Below are positions 1-6,436 of a stretch of 21,199 nt of DNA, one piece after another. Position numbers and translations under genes: made by a program. Each line of letters opens with the position of its first letter. Within the stretch, counting starts at the first letter, position 1. The stretch covers positions 1 through 21,199 of the forward strand of contig JAJUHD010000018.1 of the NCBI GenBank assembly GCA_029268085.1. The letters run 5' to 3'. The notes beneath the pieces were generated by a model. It made no database searches and was not told where the DNA came from. It saw only the letters and a list, made by a program, of their open reading frames with translations. This stretch comes from Bacillota bacterium. GTDB taxonomy: Bacteria; Bacillota; Clostridia; Oscillospirales; Oscillospiraceae.

Positions 1-2352
1 CATGGAGGTCCAAATCTCGTTCGAAGTGAAGGCGAGTATTGGGGCAATAAGACGCACCATGGCATCAAGTATTCCGTACATCGCGGACTGGGCGCTGCGG
101 CGCAGAAGGCTTTCGCGTTTCTCGCAGTAGAGCCTGTCCTTAATTATATCCAGATAGAAGTTTGACATATCAACAACGCAGAACTTATGCACTGCGTGGA
201 TGACATTATAGAATTCGTAGCTTTCGTATGCCGCAACGCACTTCTCAACGAGTTTGTTCGTGCGGACAAGCGCCCACTTATCGAGCTCTTCCATATCAGC
301 AAAGGCGATGCGGTTATCAGGATCGAAGCCGTCGAGATTTCCGAGCATGAAGCGCGCGGTGTTTCTGATCTTGAGATAAGTGTCTGAAAGCTGCTTGAAG
401 ATCGCGTCTGAACAGCGCATATCGACGCGATAGTCTGCGGATGCCGCCCAGAGGCGCATAAGGTCTGCGCCGTATTTCGGGATCAGCTCGTCGGGCAGCA
501 CGCTGTTTCCAAGACTCTTGTGCATTGCCTTGCCTTCGCCGTCGACCGTCCATCCGTGCGTGAGAACGGCTTTGTAAGGCGCTTTGCCTTTCACTGCGAC
601 GGCGGTGAGCAGGGAGGACTGGAACCAGCCGCGGTATTGGTCTCCGCCCTCAAGATAGAGGTCGGCAGGCCAGTCGGCAGCGTTATCCTTTTCCAGCGCC
701 GCGATATGCGTGGAGCCGGAATCGAACCAACCGTCCAACGTGTCTGTACCCTTGGTGAAATGCTTGCCACCGCACTTGGGGCAGGCGAAGCCCTCGGGCA
801 GGAAATCCTTTGCGTCCATCGAGAACCAAGCGTTGGAGCCTTTTTCGCCGAAGACTTTGGAAATTATTTCTATTGTTTCATGAGTGCAGATGGGTTCGCC
901 GCAGTCCTCACAGTAAAGGACGGGTATCGGCAGACCCCACTGGCGCTGACGGGAGATGCACCAGTCGGCACGTTCGCGGATCATAGAGACCATGCGGTCA
1001 TGACCCCAGTCGGGCAGCCATGTGACGCCGTCGCAGGTTTTCACCGCTTCGTCCTTAAAGGCATCCACAGAGCAGAACCACTGGTCAGTCGCACGGTAGA
1101 TGATGGGGTTTTTGCATCGCCAGCAATGGGGATAGGGGTGGTTTATCGTCTGGGAGGCGAGCAGTGCGCCGCAGTCGTTAAGATCCTGCCATATCGCATC
1201 GTTCGCCTTTGAATAGAACATGCCTTCGTATTTTCCGGATTCGGCGGTCATGTAGCCGCGGTCGTCCACGGGTACGATGATGCCGATGCTTGTCTTGCCG
1301 CTGTAATCGTATTTCTGGCAGACAAGATAGTCTTCCATACCATGTCCGGGAGCGGTGTGGACGCAGCCGGTACCGGCATCCAGCGTTACATGCTCGCCGT
1401 TAATGACCAGACTCGTACGGTCATAGAGCGGGTGCTTCGCGCGCATAAATTCGAACTCGGAGCCTCTCATTTCGCCGAGGAATTCAAAACTCTCGACCCC
1501 GGCAGCCTTTGCGACACTGCCGGCAAGGTCTTTTGCGAGAATGTATACTTCGCCGTTCGGGGCCTTCGCGAGAACATAGTCGAGGTCGGCGTTCAGGCAT
1601 ATCGCAAGGTTTCCGGGTATAGTCCAGGTAGTCGTAGTCCAGATGACGAAATATGTCTTATCGAGGTCGGCGAACTTCGAGAGCTTGCCGAGATCGTCTG
1701 TGACTTTGAATTTTACATAGATGGATTTGCAGCTGTCATCGGCATATTCGATCTCGGCCTCTGCGAGCGCCGTCTCGTCGTGGCTGCACCAGTAGACGGG
1801 TTTCTTGCCGCGGTAAATGTAGCCCTTTTCATACATCTTGCCGAATACCTTGACTTCCTCCGCCTCAAAAGCGGGATCCATCGTGAGGTAGGGTCTGTCC
1901 CATTCTCCCATGACGCCCAGACGCTTAAACTGGTCGCGCTGTATATCGACGAATTTCGCGGCAAAATCACGGCAGGCGTTGCGGAACTCGGGGATGGACA
2001 TCTTTTTTCTGTCCAGCTTGTTCTGCTTGATTATCGCACTCTCTATGGGCATGCCGTGATTGTCCCAGCCGGGAACATAGGGAGCCTGATATCCCGACAT
2101 ATTTTTGTAGCGGACGATGAAGTCCTTAAGGCATTTGTTCATAGCGGTGCCCATATGGATGTACCCGTTGGAGAAGGGAGGCCCGTCATGGAGGACAAAG
2201 CGGGGCTTGCCCTCGTTGCGGGCAATCATTTTGTGGTATATATCGTTTTCATACCAGCTTTTGAGCATGTCCGGCTCACGCGCCGGAAGCGATGCCCTCA
2301 TCGGAAAATCTGTCTGCGGAAGGTTAACTGTTTTGTTATAATCCTGTGGCAT
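1..2352 (-). CDS. ileS: Isoleucyl-tRNA synthetase, 3' end beyond window
   Basis: This cytoplasmic class I synthetase attaches isoleucine to tRNA-Ile. The first 784 residues are visible; the family is usually a little over 900, so the end of the anticodon-binding/C-terminal part is missing. The N-terminus MPQDYNKTVNLPQTDFPMR is typical. The Rossmann signature is HMGT at residues 66-69 instead of HIGH, and the KMSKS loop reads AMHKS at 609-613. The CP1 editing domain carries HTAPGHGMEDY with the editing Asp, and CxxC pairs (CEDC, CPKC) suggest zinc binding. The ATG at 2352 has AGGAG 10 bases upstream (2363-2367). It follows divIVA by 181 bases holding hairpins. The product is certain; the significance of the altered motifs is inference. 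Confidence 0.97.
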   Translation of the reverse strand, partial: MPQDYNKTVNLPQTDFPMRASLPAREPDMLKSWYENDIYHKMIARNEGKPRFVLHDGPPFSNGYIHMGTAMNKCLKDFIVRYKNMSGYQAPYVPGWDNHGMPIESAIIKQNKLDRKKMSIPEFRNACRDFAAKFVDIQRDQFKRLGVMGEWDRPYLTMDPAFEAEEVKVFGKMYEKGYIYRGKKPVYWCSHDETALAEAEIEYADDSCKSIYVKFKVTDDLGKLSKFADLDKTYFVIWTTTTWTIPGNLAICLNADLDYVLAKAPNGEVYILAKDLAGSVAKAAGVESFEFLGEMRGSEFEFMRAKHPLYDRTSLVINGEHVTLDAGTGCVHTAPGHGMEDYLVCQKYDYSGKTSIGIIVPVDDRGYMTAESGKYEGMFYSKANDAIWQDLNDCGALLASQTINHPYPHCWRCKNPIIYRATDQWFCSVDAFKDEAVKTCDGVTWLPDWGHDRMVSMIRERADWCISRQRQWGLPIPVLYCEDCGEPICTHETIEIISKVFGEKGSNAWFSMDAKDFLPEGFACPKCGGKHFTKGTDTLDGWFDSGSTHIAALEKDNAADWPADLYLEGGDQYRGWFQSSLLTAVAVKGKAPYKAVLTHGWTVDGEGKAMHKSLGNSVLPDELIPKYGADLMRLWAASADYRVDMRCSDAIFKQLSDTYLKIRNTARFMLGNLDGFDPDNRIAFADMEELDKWALVRTNKLVEKCVAAYESYEFYNVIHAVHKFCVVDMSNFYLDIIKDRLYCEKRESLLRRSAQSAMYGILDAMVRLIAPILAFTSNEIWTSM

Positions 2353-2391
2353 TTGGTGTCGGCTCCTAACTTAAAAAGAAAATACATAATA

Positions 2392-2406
2392 GCCGCGGGG
2401 CGCGGC
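2392..2406 (-). terminator. Terminator-like hairpin in ileS leader
   Basis: A perfect 6-bp GC-only stem, GCCGCG / CGCGGC with a 3-base loop, is followed on the minus strand by a T-rich but interrupted run of about 20 bases. It lies 40 bases before the ileS start, so it would stop transcription before the gene. An alternative 7-bp pairing (2431-2437 with 2396-2402) is mutually exclusive with it, as in an attenuator. Function is inferred only from this geometry. Confidence 0.4.
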
Positions 2407-2442
2407 ACAGCACTGCAGCGTATTATGCCCCGCCCCGTCATT

Positions 2443-2468
2443 ATTTAGTGTGATAAGTCATACTAAAT
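2443..2468. repeat. 26-base imperfect palindrome before ileS
   Basis: ATTTAGTGTGA (2443-2453) and TCATACTAAAT (2458-2468) form an 11-bp inverted repeat with one mismatch around a 4-base spacer. It could be an operator or an RNA hairpin at the 5' end of an ileS transcript. No family of binding sites is recognised. Confidence 0.5.
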
Positions 2469-2481
2469 TTTAATTAAAATT
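2466..2481. repeat. 16-bp perfect AT palindrome
   Basis: AATTTTAATTAAAATT is its own reverse complement. It touches the 26-base palindrome on one side and overlaps the minus-strand TATAAT at 2479-2484. The overlap suggests a regulated ileS promoter, but AT-rich palindromes also occur by chance. Confidence 0.45.
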
Positions 2482-2484
2482 ATA
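2479..2484 (-). promoter_or_regulatory. Possible ileS -10 box
   Basis: A perfect TATAAT on the minus strand lies about 127 bases before the ileS start. No good -35 hexamer is found 16-18 bases upstream, where the divIVA hairpin sits, so the call rests on the -10 alone. Confidence 0.35.
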
Positions 2485-2490
2485 GGCGTG

Positions 2491-2517
2491 CCGCCTGCCG
2501 GAAACCGGCAGTTGCGG
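2491..2517 (-). terminator. Hairpin after divIVA
   Basis: CTGCCGG / CCGGCAG makes a 7-bp perfect stem with an AAA loop, extended by CCGC / GCGG after a 2-base bulge. It starts 17 bases past the divIVA stop and is the natural terminator candidate. Its weakness is the missing U-run: six non-T-rich bases (CACGCC) come first, then TATAATTTT. Confidence 0.45.
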
Positions 2518-2533
2518 TATTTGCCGTTGTTAT

Positions 2534-3226
2534 TTACTTTCCGAAACGAAGATTATCGAACGAAAACTGGTTAGCTGAAGCGCTGCTGGACGAGAACTGG
2601 CGGGTCGGTTCCTCAAAGCTATTTGTTGGGCCTTCCGTCTTCTTGCCCGTCACTACGCGGCGTATCTCCTCGTCGGCTACGCCGGAATCCGCGAGACGCT
2701 CGACTGAACTTTCAATGCTGCGGACAGTCTCATCAACTGTTTCATCGGCGGGAACGGGACGGGAAATCTCCTCAAGCTTCATGTTCTTAAGATTGTCGAG
2801 AAAGTCGAGCTGCTTTGTGCAGAGCGTCCGCATATTCTCTATGTACTGAGTGCTTTCACGTTTGGCCTCAAGAAGCATGGCTTCTTCTGTCGTGCGCTGA
2901 TTATAGGCTTCGCGGGTAATGCGCTCAGCCTCGCTGCGGGCATTGGAAAGTATTTCCTCGGCCTTTTTGCGAGCCTCGTCCTCGATCTGAAGGCTCAGCT
3001 TTTGAGCGGAAAGCAAGGTCAGACGCATGGAGTCCTCGGTTGCTCTGTATTCCTCGATTTTTTCAACGAGAACCTTCATCTTGCTCTTAAGGACCATATT
3101 TTCCTTCGCGAGCGCCGCATAGTCGTTCGCGGCCTCATCCAGAAAATCATCCACGGCACCCATATCGTAGCCGCCGAAAATCGCCTTTTCAAAGGTTTTT
3201 TCTCTAAAATTCTGAGGTGTCAACAT
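2534..3226 (-). CDS. divIVA: DivIVA-family cell division / polarity protein
   Basis: A 230-residue DivIVA protein. These bind curved membrane at the septum and poles and recruit other division or envelope proteins. The N-terminus TPQNFREKTFEKAIFGGYD with the following DDFLDE is the conserved lipid-binding segment. Residues of about 30-160 are heptad-rich and charged, consistent with the long parallel coiled coil. The tail (about 165-230) is acidic and Ser/Thr-rich, ending FDNLRFGK. It lies between sepF and ileS, the classical Gram-positive order, but ylmG and ylmH, which often lie between sepF and divIVA, are absent. The ATG at 3226 has AAAGGG about 11 bases upstream. Confidence 0.95.
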   Translation of the reverse strand: MLTPQNFREKTFEKAIFGGYDMGAVDDFLDEAANDYAALAKENMVLKSKMKVLVEKIEEYRATEDSMRLTLLSAQKLSLQIEDEARKKAEEILSNARSEAERITREAYNQRTTEEAMLLEAKRESTQYIENMRTLCTKQLDFLDNLKNMKLEEISRPVPADETVDETVRSIESSVERLADSGVADEEIRRVVTGKKTEGPTNSFEEPTRQFSSSSASANQFSFDNLRFGK

Positions 3227-3361
3227 ATCCTAAAATCCCTTTCTGCATTGCAAGCGCAACATTCTAAAACGGTTGCCGAGCTGAGTTTAAGCCGATATTA
3301 ACATAGAACGAAAACGAAAGAACTTAATAATTCCGCGTCTCGCATTTACTCAGGATAAAAC

Positions 3362-3865
3362 CTACATATAAAGGCTGGTGTTTTCGATCTCGTCGATGAG
3401 ATCGCCCATGACGTCCACATTATAAGGGGTTATGATATAAGTGTTGGCTGCGACCTTCTTGATTTTTCCGTCAAGCGCATAGGCGACGCCGCTTAAAAAA
3501 TCGATAAGGCGGCGGGCAGTATCTTTACTTGTCTGTTCAAGGTTCATGACGACGCTGCGTCTTTCACGGAGGTGATCGGCGATCTCAGCTGCCGTTTCAA
3601 AGCGCTCGGGCTTAACGAGGACTACCTGAGACTGAGGCCCTCCGCCAAGATTAACTACCTTATCCCTTCTCACTGGAGTGACGGGATGAGTATCGAAATC
3701 GGAAAAAGGATTGCGGCGCTCCACAGGAGCGGCGTACTTTTTCTGATTTTCGGTCGTTGGTACGCGCGTTTCCGCCGGAACTTCGGAATATTCATCGCCG
3801 AAATCGTCATATTCATCGCCGCTGTAAGGACGAGTGAGCTTTTTTAGCTCGTCTAACAGACCCAT
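3362..3865 (-). CDS. sepF: Cell division protein SepF
   Basis: A 167-residue SepF, the membrane anchor and bundler of FtsZ filaments at the septum. The start MGLLDELKKLTRPY fits the amphipathic membrane-binding helix. Residues of about 15-75 are a low-complexity acidic linker. From about residue 80 to the end (QVVLVKPERFE, MNLEQTSKDTARRLIDF, NTYIITPYNVDV) is the conserved globular domain. AAGGA lies about 8 bases before the ATG. It lies between yggS and divIVA, with 134 and 120 base gaps, so separate promoters are possible although none is clear. Confidence 0.95.
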   Translation of the reverse strand: MGLLDELKKLTRPYSGDEYDDFGDEYSEVPAETRVPTTENQKKYAAPVERRNPFSDFDTHPVTPVRRDKVVNLGGGPQSQVVLVKPERFETAAEIADHLRERRSVVMNLEQTSKDTARRLIDFLSGVAYALDGKIKKVAANTYIITPYNVDVMGDLIDEIENTSLYM

Positions 3866-3893
3866 TATTATGTCCTTTCTTTCACGATGCCGG

Positions 3894-3921
3894 ATGCAAA
3901 GCGAAAATAATGGCTTTGCAT
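3894..3921. repeat. 9-bp perfect hairpin in yggS-sepF gap
   Basis: ATGCAAAGC and GCTTTGCAT pair perfectly around a 10-base spacer. It lies about 30 bases upstream of the sepF ATG and has no T-run on either side, so it looks more like a leader hairpin or protein site than an intrinsic terminator. Confidence 0.4.
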
Positions 3922-3985
3922 ATCAGCCGCATATGAGTGGCCGGTACATCTGATGAAGGTGAAATTTAATAAGATAAAACTGGAT

Positions 3986-4717
3986 TCAAAGCACGGAAGC
4001 CTGGTTGGTTTTCGTGGGATATACCCGGGCACCAAAAATCGCAGAGCCTACCCGAACCATGTTCGAGCCCTCCGCAATGGCATCCTCAAAATCTTCGCTC
4101 ATGCCCATCGATAAAAAATCCATGCTGACATTATCGTATTTTTTTGCTGAATTGTCAATAAAAAGCTTACGCATACGGGCAAAATAGGCGCGATTTGCTC
4201 CTTCCGAGTCCGAAATCGGGGGTATTGCCATAAGCCCCCTGACAAAAACAGAGGAGAAGTTTTCCGCCTCTGCCAGTATTTGCGGGAGCTCGTTCTCTCT
4301 TATACCGGATTTTGAGTCCTCGCTCCCGATATTAATTTCGATAAGAACCTCCTGCTTAATACCCAGCGCTTTTGCGCGGCTGTCGATGACTTCAAGCAGT
4401 TCGATAGAATCGACCGACTGGATAAGACCGCAGACGCCCACAACCTTGTTGACCTTGTTTTTCTGAAGATGTCCGATGAAATGGAGCTCCGCTCCATTGT
4501 AGGCGCCTTGTGCGTTCTTCTCGACAAGCTCCTGCACCCTGTTCTCACCGCATACCGGAACACCCGCCCTAATTGCCTCCGCCACTCTTTCGGCGGAGTT
4601 CATCTTAGTCGCAGCAACGAGGATGATCTCATCCGGCGACCTGCCTGCGGCCCTCGCCGCCTTTTCGATACGGGCTTTTACAGCCGCGACATTTTCGGCT
4701 ATGCTCAATTGACTCAT
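3986..4717 (-). CDS. yggS: YggS/YlmE family PLP homeostasis protein
   Basis: A 243-residue PLP-binding protein of the YggS/PLPBP (B. subtilis YlmE) family, which buffers pyridoxal phosphate and has no known catalytic activity. The PLP lysine is K38 in ILVAATK. Other family blocks are GENRVQE, HFIGHLQKNK, LMAIPP, LSMGMSEDFEDAI and VRVGSAIFGAR. The reading frame could start 39 codons earlier, but that extension is unconserved and lies inside the upstream gene. The ATG at 4717 overlaps the previous stop as ATGA, giving translational coupling to the HlyD-like gene; its SD-like GAAGGG is immediately adjacent, so reinitiation is likely. yggS next to sepF is the usual Firmicute arrangement. Confidence 0.95.
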   Translation of the reverse strand: MSQLSIAENVAAVKARIEKAARAAGRSPDEIILVAATKMNSAERVAEAIRAGVPVCGENRVQELVEKNAQGAYNGAELHFIGHLQKNKVNKVVGVCGLIQSVDSIELLEVIDSRAKALGIKQEVLIEINIGSEDSKSGIRENELPQILAEAENFSSVFVRGLMAIPPISDSEGANRAYFARMRKLFIDNSAKKYDNVSMDFLSMGMSEDFEDAIAEGSNMVRVGSAIFGARVYPTKTNQASVL

Positions 4718-5913
4718 CCCTTCATTATTTTGCCGTCGTAAAGCCCCTTTGTCGTGAGGATTATATCGTTCCCCTCTCTCAGGGAAGCGGCGTCCTGTGA
4801 GACACCGGCAAGAAAATAATCTTCGGTTTCCCATACGATGCTTATATATTTCTTTTCAGCCTGCATACCGGTCAGCGTATAGACATAGGAGCCTTTTTCA
4901 TCGGACATTACCGCTTGCTTCGGAACTCGCAGCCCTTCGTGCGCTTCAAATATGATTTCAGCGGATGCGCGGCGGACGAAGAGCATCTCCGAGGTCGCCT
5001 CGGTGCATTTAAAGACCACCGCGCAAGTTTCGTTTTCAGGCGGGCTGATCGAGACAACCTTCGTCTTGAGAAGATTGGAGCAATAGCGCCCGAAGTCCAA
5101 AGTTGCGGTTTTTCCGACATTGAGCCGCAAGGCGTCCTCCTGAGACACCTCAGCTGCGAAATACCACTCGAAGGAGGAGGCGAGTTTTCCGCGGACATTG
5201 TCCGCAAGCTTCTGCGGCGATTCCTCCAGCGAGGTGAGTGCAGAGGGTGTCAGGTCAGAGAGCATGTCCGGCGTAATATACTCATATCCGTCCGGCGAAG
5301 CGGAAAAAAGCCCCGGTGAAGAGGCGGCTATTTCGGAAGTATCTGAAAGCGCGCTCTGTTTAAGGCTTTCAAGCTCTGCGGTCACGAGATTCAAATCGAC
5401 CTCGGTGGCGTTGATCGCTGAATTGGCTATAACGAGCGAGCTCAGGCTCACGGAGGCTGAGGCGAGAGCCTCCGTATCATGCCTCGCGGCGGATGCGGAA
5501 AGACTGATCAGAGCGTCCTTTATCGAACTATCTCTGTCGGAAATGCTTTCGGCGGAGCTTTCTCCGGAGAGTACCGAGCTGATATACTGCTTTTTAAGCT
5601 CCAGTTCCCGAATCTTCGCCGCCCGCTGGAGAGCTTCCTCGCCCGAATATATTACCGCAATAGGCTCACCCGCGGAGACTGCCTTTCCGTTTTCCGCGAC
5701 CACGCTGAGATATTTCTCATCGCTTTGGATCAGGCTTTCGTTCCTTACGACGATTCCCGATGCTACCGCATTTTCGGCCAGCGAAACAAAAACTGCCGGG
5801 GCGGTTCTGATATTATCTGTCGCGGAGCGGATTATATATACGCCCAGATATGCAAGAAAGGCCGCGAAAAGCAAGACCGATACCAGTTTTGTCAGAGCGT
5901 CCGTCCGTTTCAT
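4714..5913 (-). CDS. HlyD-like membrane-anchored adaptor protein
   Basis: A 399-residue protein with one N-terminal transmembrane helix (about residues 9-28) and a large extracytoplasmic part. Residues of about 40-95 (ASGIVVRNES, VVAENGKAVSAGEPIAVI) look like the biotinyl/lipoyl half-motif of HlyD/MFP adaptors. About 100-200 is an Ala/Ser/Glu-rich helical hairpin region. About 255-395 holds beta-barrel-like segments ending in LREGNDIILTTKGL. No ABC, RND or MFS partner is nearby, so an efflux role is not supported by context. The 4-bp overlap with yggS and the proximity of sepF and divIVA suggest an envelope or division link (inference). AGGGG lies about 8 bases before the ATG. Confidence 0.75.
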   Translation of the reverse strand: MKRTDALTKLVSVLLFAAFLAYLGVYIIRSATDNIRTAPAVFVSLAENAVASGIVVRNESLIQSDEKYLSVVAENGKAVSAGEPIAVIYSGEEALQRAAKIRELELKKQYISSVLSGESSAESISDRDSSIKDALISLSASAARHDTEALASASVSLSSLVIANSAINATEVDLNLVTAELESLKQSALSDTSEIAASSPGLFSASPDGYEYITPDMLSDLTPSALTSLEESPQKLADNVRGKLASSFEWYFAAEVSQEDALRLNVGKTATLDFGRYCSNLLKTKVVSISPPENETCAVVFKCTEATSEMLFVRRASAEIIFEAHEGLRVPKQAVMSDEKGSYVYTLTGMQAEKKYISIVWETEDYFLAGVSQDAASLREGNDIILTTKGLYDGKIMKG

Positions 5914-5938
5914 CCGTGTTTCCCCTTACCTTACTATG

Positions 5939-5973
5939 GAAATATCCAAAGGGAGAAGCCCTTTGGATATTTC
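5939..5973. repeat. 15-bp perfect hairpin between hfq and HlyD-like gene
   Basis: GAAATATCCAAAGGG (5939-5953) pairs perfectly with 5959-5973 around AGAAG. No T-run follows on either strand, so it is not a standard intrinsic terminator. It ends 25 bases before the HlyD-like ATG, just upstream of its ribosome site. It might be a processing or stabilising hairpin, a dispersed repeat, or a protein site. Confidence 0.6.
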
Positions 5974-5983
5974 ACGGTATGTC

Positions 5984-6002
5984 ATCCCGCTATATACGGG
6001 AT
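5984..6002. repeat. Short hairpin after hfq
   Basis: ATCCCG and CGGGAT form a 6-bp stem around CTATATA, 17 bases past the hfq stop. No T-run follows, so it is a weak terminator at best. Together with the larger hairpin at 5939-5973 it makes a tandem hairpin spacer. Confidence 0.35.
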
Positions 6003-6018
6003 AAGCGTTATTTTCTGA

Positions 6019-6270
6019 TTATGTATGTTCCTTGTCCTCGGAGGCTCTTGAATCTCTGAGATCCACCGCGTTTGAGGGTACGATAGTTGAAATGGCGTGC
6101 TTGTATATCATTTGCTGCCGACCATCCGTGTCAAGGATGACAACAAAGCTGTCGAAGCTTTTAACGACGCCTTTCAGCTGAAAACCGTTCATCAGAAAAA
6201 AAGTTACCGTCTGTTTTTCCCGCCTGATCTGATTGAGCAAAGTATCCTGAATGTTCTGTGTCTTTTGCAT
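6019..6270 (-). CDS. hfq: RNA chaperone Hfq
   Basis: An 83-residue Hfq, the hexameric Sm-fold RNA chaperone. The Sm1 motif (QDTLLNQIRREK ... FLMNGFQLKGVVKSFDSFVV) and Sm2 motif (MIYKHAISTIVP, with the YKH residues that bind U-rich RNA) are intact. A short hydrophilic acidic tail follows. The frame can be read three codons earlier from a TTG at 6279, but GAGGAG (6280-6285) abuts that TTG and is 9 bases from the ATG at 6270, so the ATG is chosen. It lies 166 bases downstream of miaA, a neighbourhood conserved across bacteria, and appears to have its own promoter. Confidence 0.97.
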   Translation of the reverse strand: MQKTQNIQDTLLNQIRREKQTVTFFLMNGFQLKGVVKSFDSFVVILDTDGRQQMIYKHAISTIVPSNAVDLRDSRASEDKEHT

Positions 6271-6279
6271 TTCCGCCAA

Positions 6280-6285
6280 CTCCTC
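6280..6285 (-). promoter_or_regulatory. Ribosome-binding site deciding the hfq start
   Basis: GAGGAG on the minus strand is 9 bases from the ATG at 6270 and 0 bases from the competing TTG at 6279. The spacing favours the ATG. Confidence 0.75.
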
Positions 6286-6325
6286 TTCGGAGCGGTCAAA
6301 AAGCCTTCGTGAAACAGAAGCCGTG

Positions 6326-6350
6326 CGGAAGGGATCCCCCCATCCTTCCG
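6326..6350 (-). other. 5'-end hairpin of hfq leader
   Basis: CGGAAGG plus AT pairs with AT plus CCTTCCG: nine base pairs with one bulged G and a CCCCC/C loop. It begins about where a transcript from the 6357-6365 promoter would start, so the hfq mRNA would open with a stable hairpin. No T-run follows, so it is not a terminator. Confidence 0.45.
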
Positions 6351-6356
6351 TCGGTC

Positions 6357-6365
6357 ATTTTATCA
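6357..6365 (-). promoter_or_regulatory. Extended -10 promoter for hfq
   Basis: The minus strand reads TGATAAAAT, an extended -10 (TGn plus TAAAAT, five of six matches). The region 17 bases upstream, TTTAAT, is a poor -35, as is common with extended -10 promoters. It would give an independent hfq transcript with a leader of about 80 bases. Confidence 0.5.
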
Positions 6366-6399
6366 CGGTTTGCCGCCCCATTAAATAGTTATTTTAAAC

Positions 6400-6427
6400 A
6401 AATCGCAAAGCTGATACAAAGCGATTT
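6400..6427 (-). terminator. Weak terminator candidate after miaA
   Basis: AAATCGC and GCGATTT form a 7-bp stem with a 14-base loop, 10 bases past the miaA stop. Downstream on the minus strand is GTTTAAAATAACTATTT, T-rich but broken. The stem is mostly A/T, so efficiency is doubtful. Confidence 0.3.
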
Positions 6428-6436
6428 ATTCATACG

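Noticed and set aside
520..2448. Long plus-strand frames (230 and 368 residues) across ileS
   Set aside because: They are antisense to an unmistakable IleRS, have no ribosome sites or recognisable domains, and arise from low stop-codon density on the strand opposite a GC-rich gene.
2353..2533. T-box riboswitch before ileS
   Set aside because: Part of the leader near 2400-2415 resembles the T-box end (GTGCCGCG), but the UGGN bulge, specifier stem and required length are missing.
4718..4834. 39-codon N-terminal extension of yggS
   Set aside because: It lies inside the HlyD-like gene in another frame, is unlike YggS proteins, and ATG 4717 begins the conserved sequence.
5198..6018. Plus-strand frames of 268 and 179 residues opposite the HlyD-like gene
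   Set aside because: Ser/Arg/Ala-biased shadows of the real coding strand with no ribosome site or family motif.
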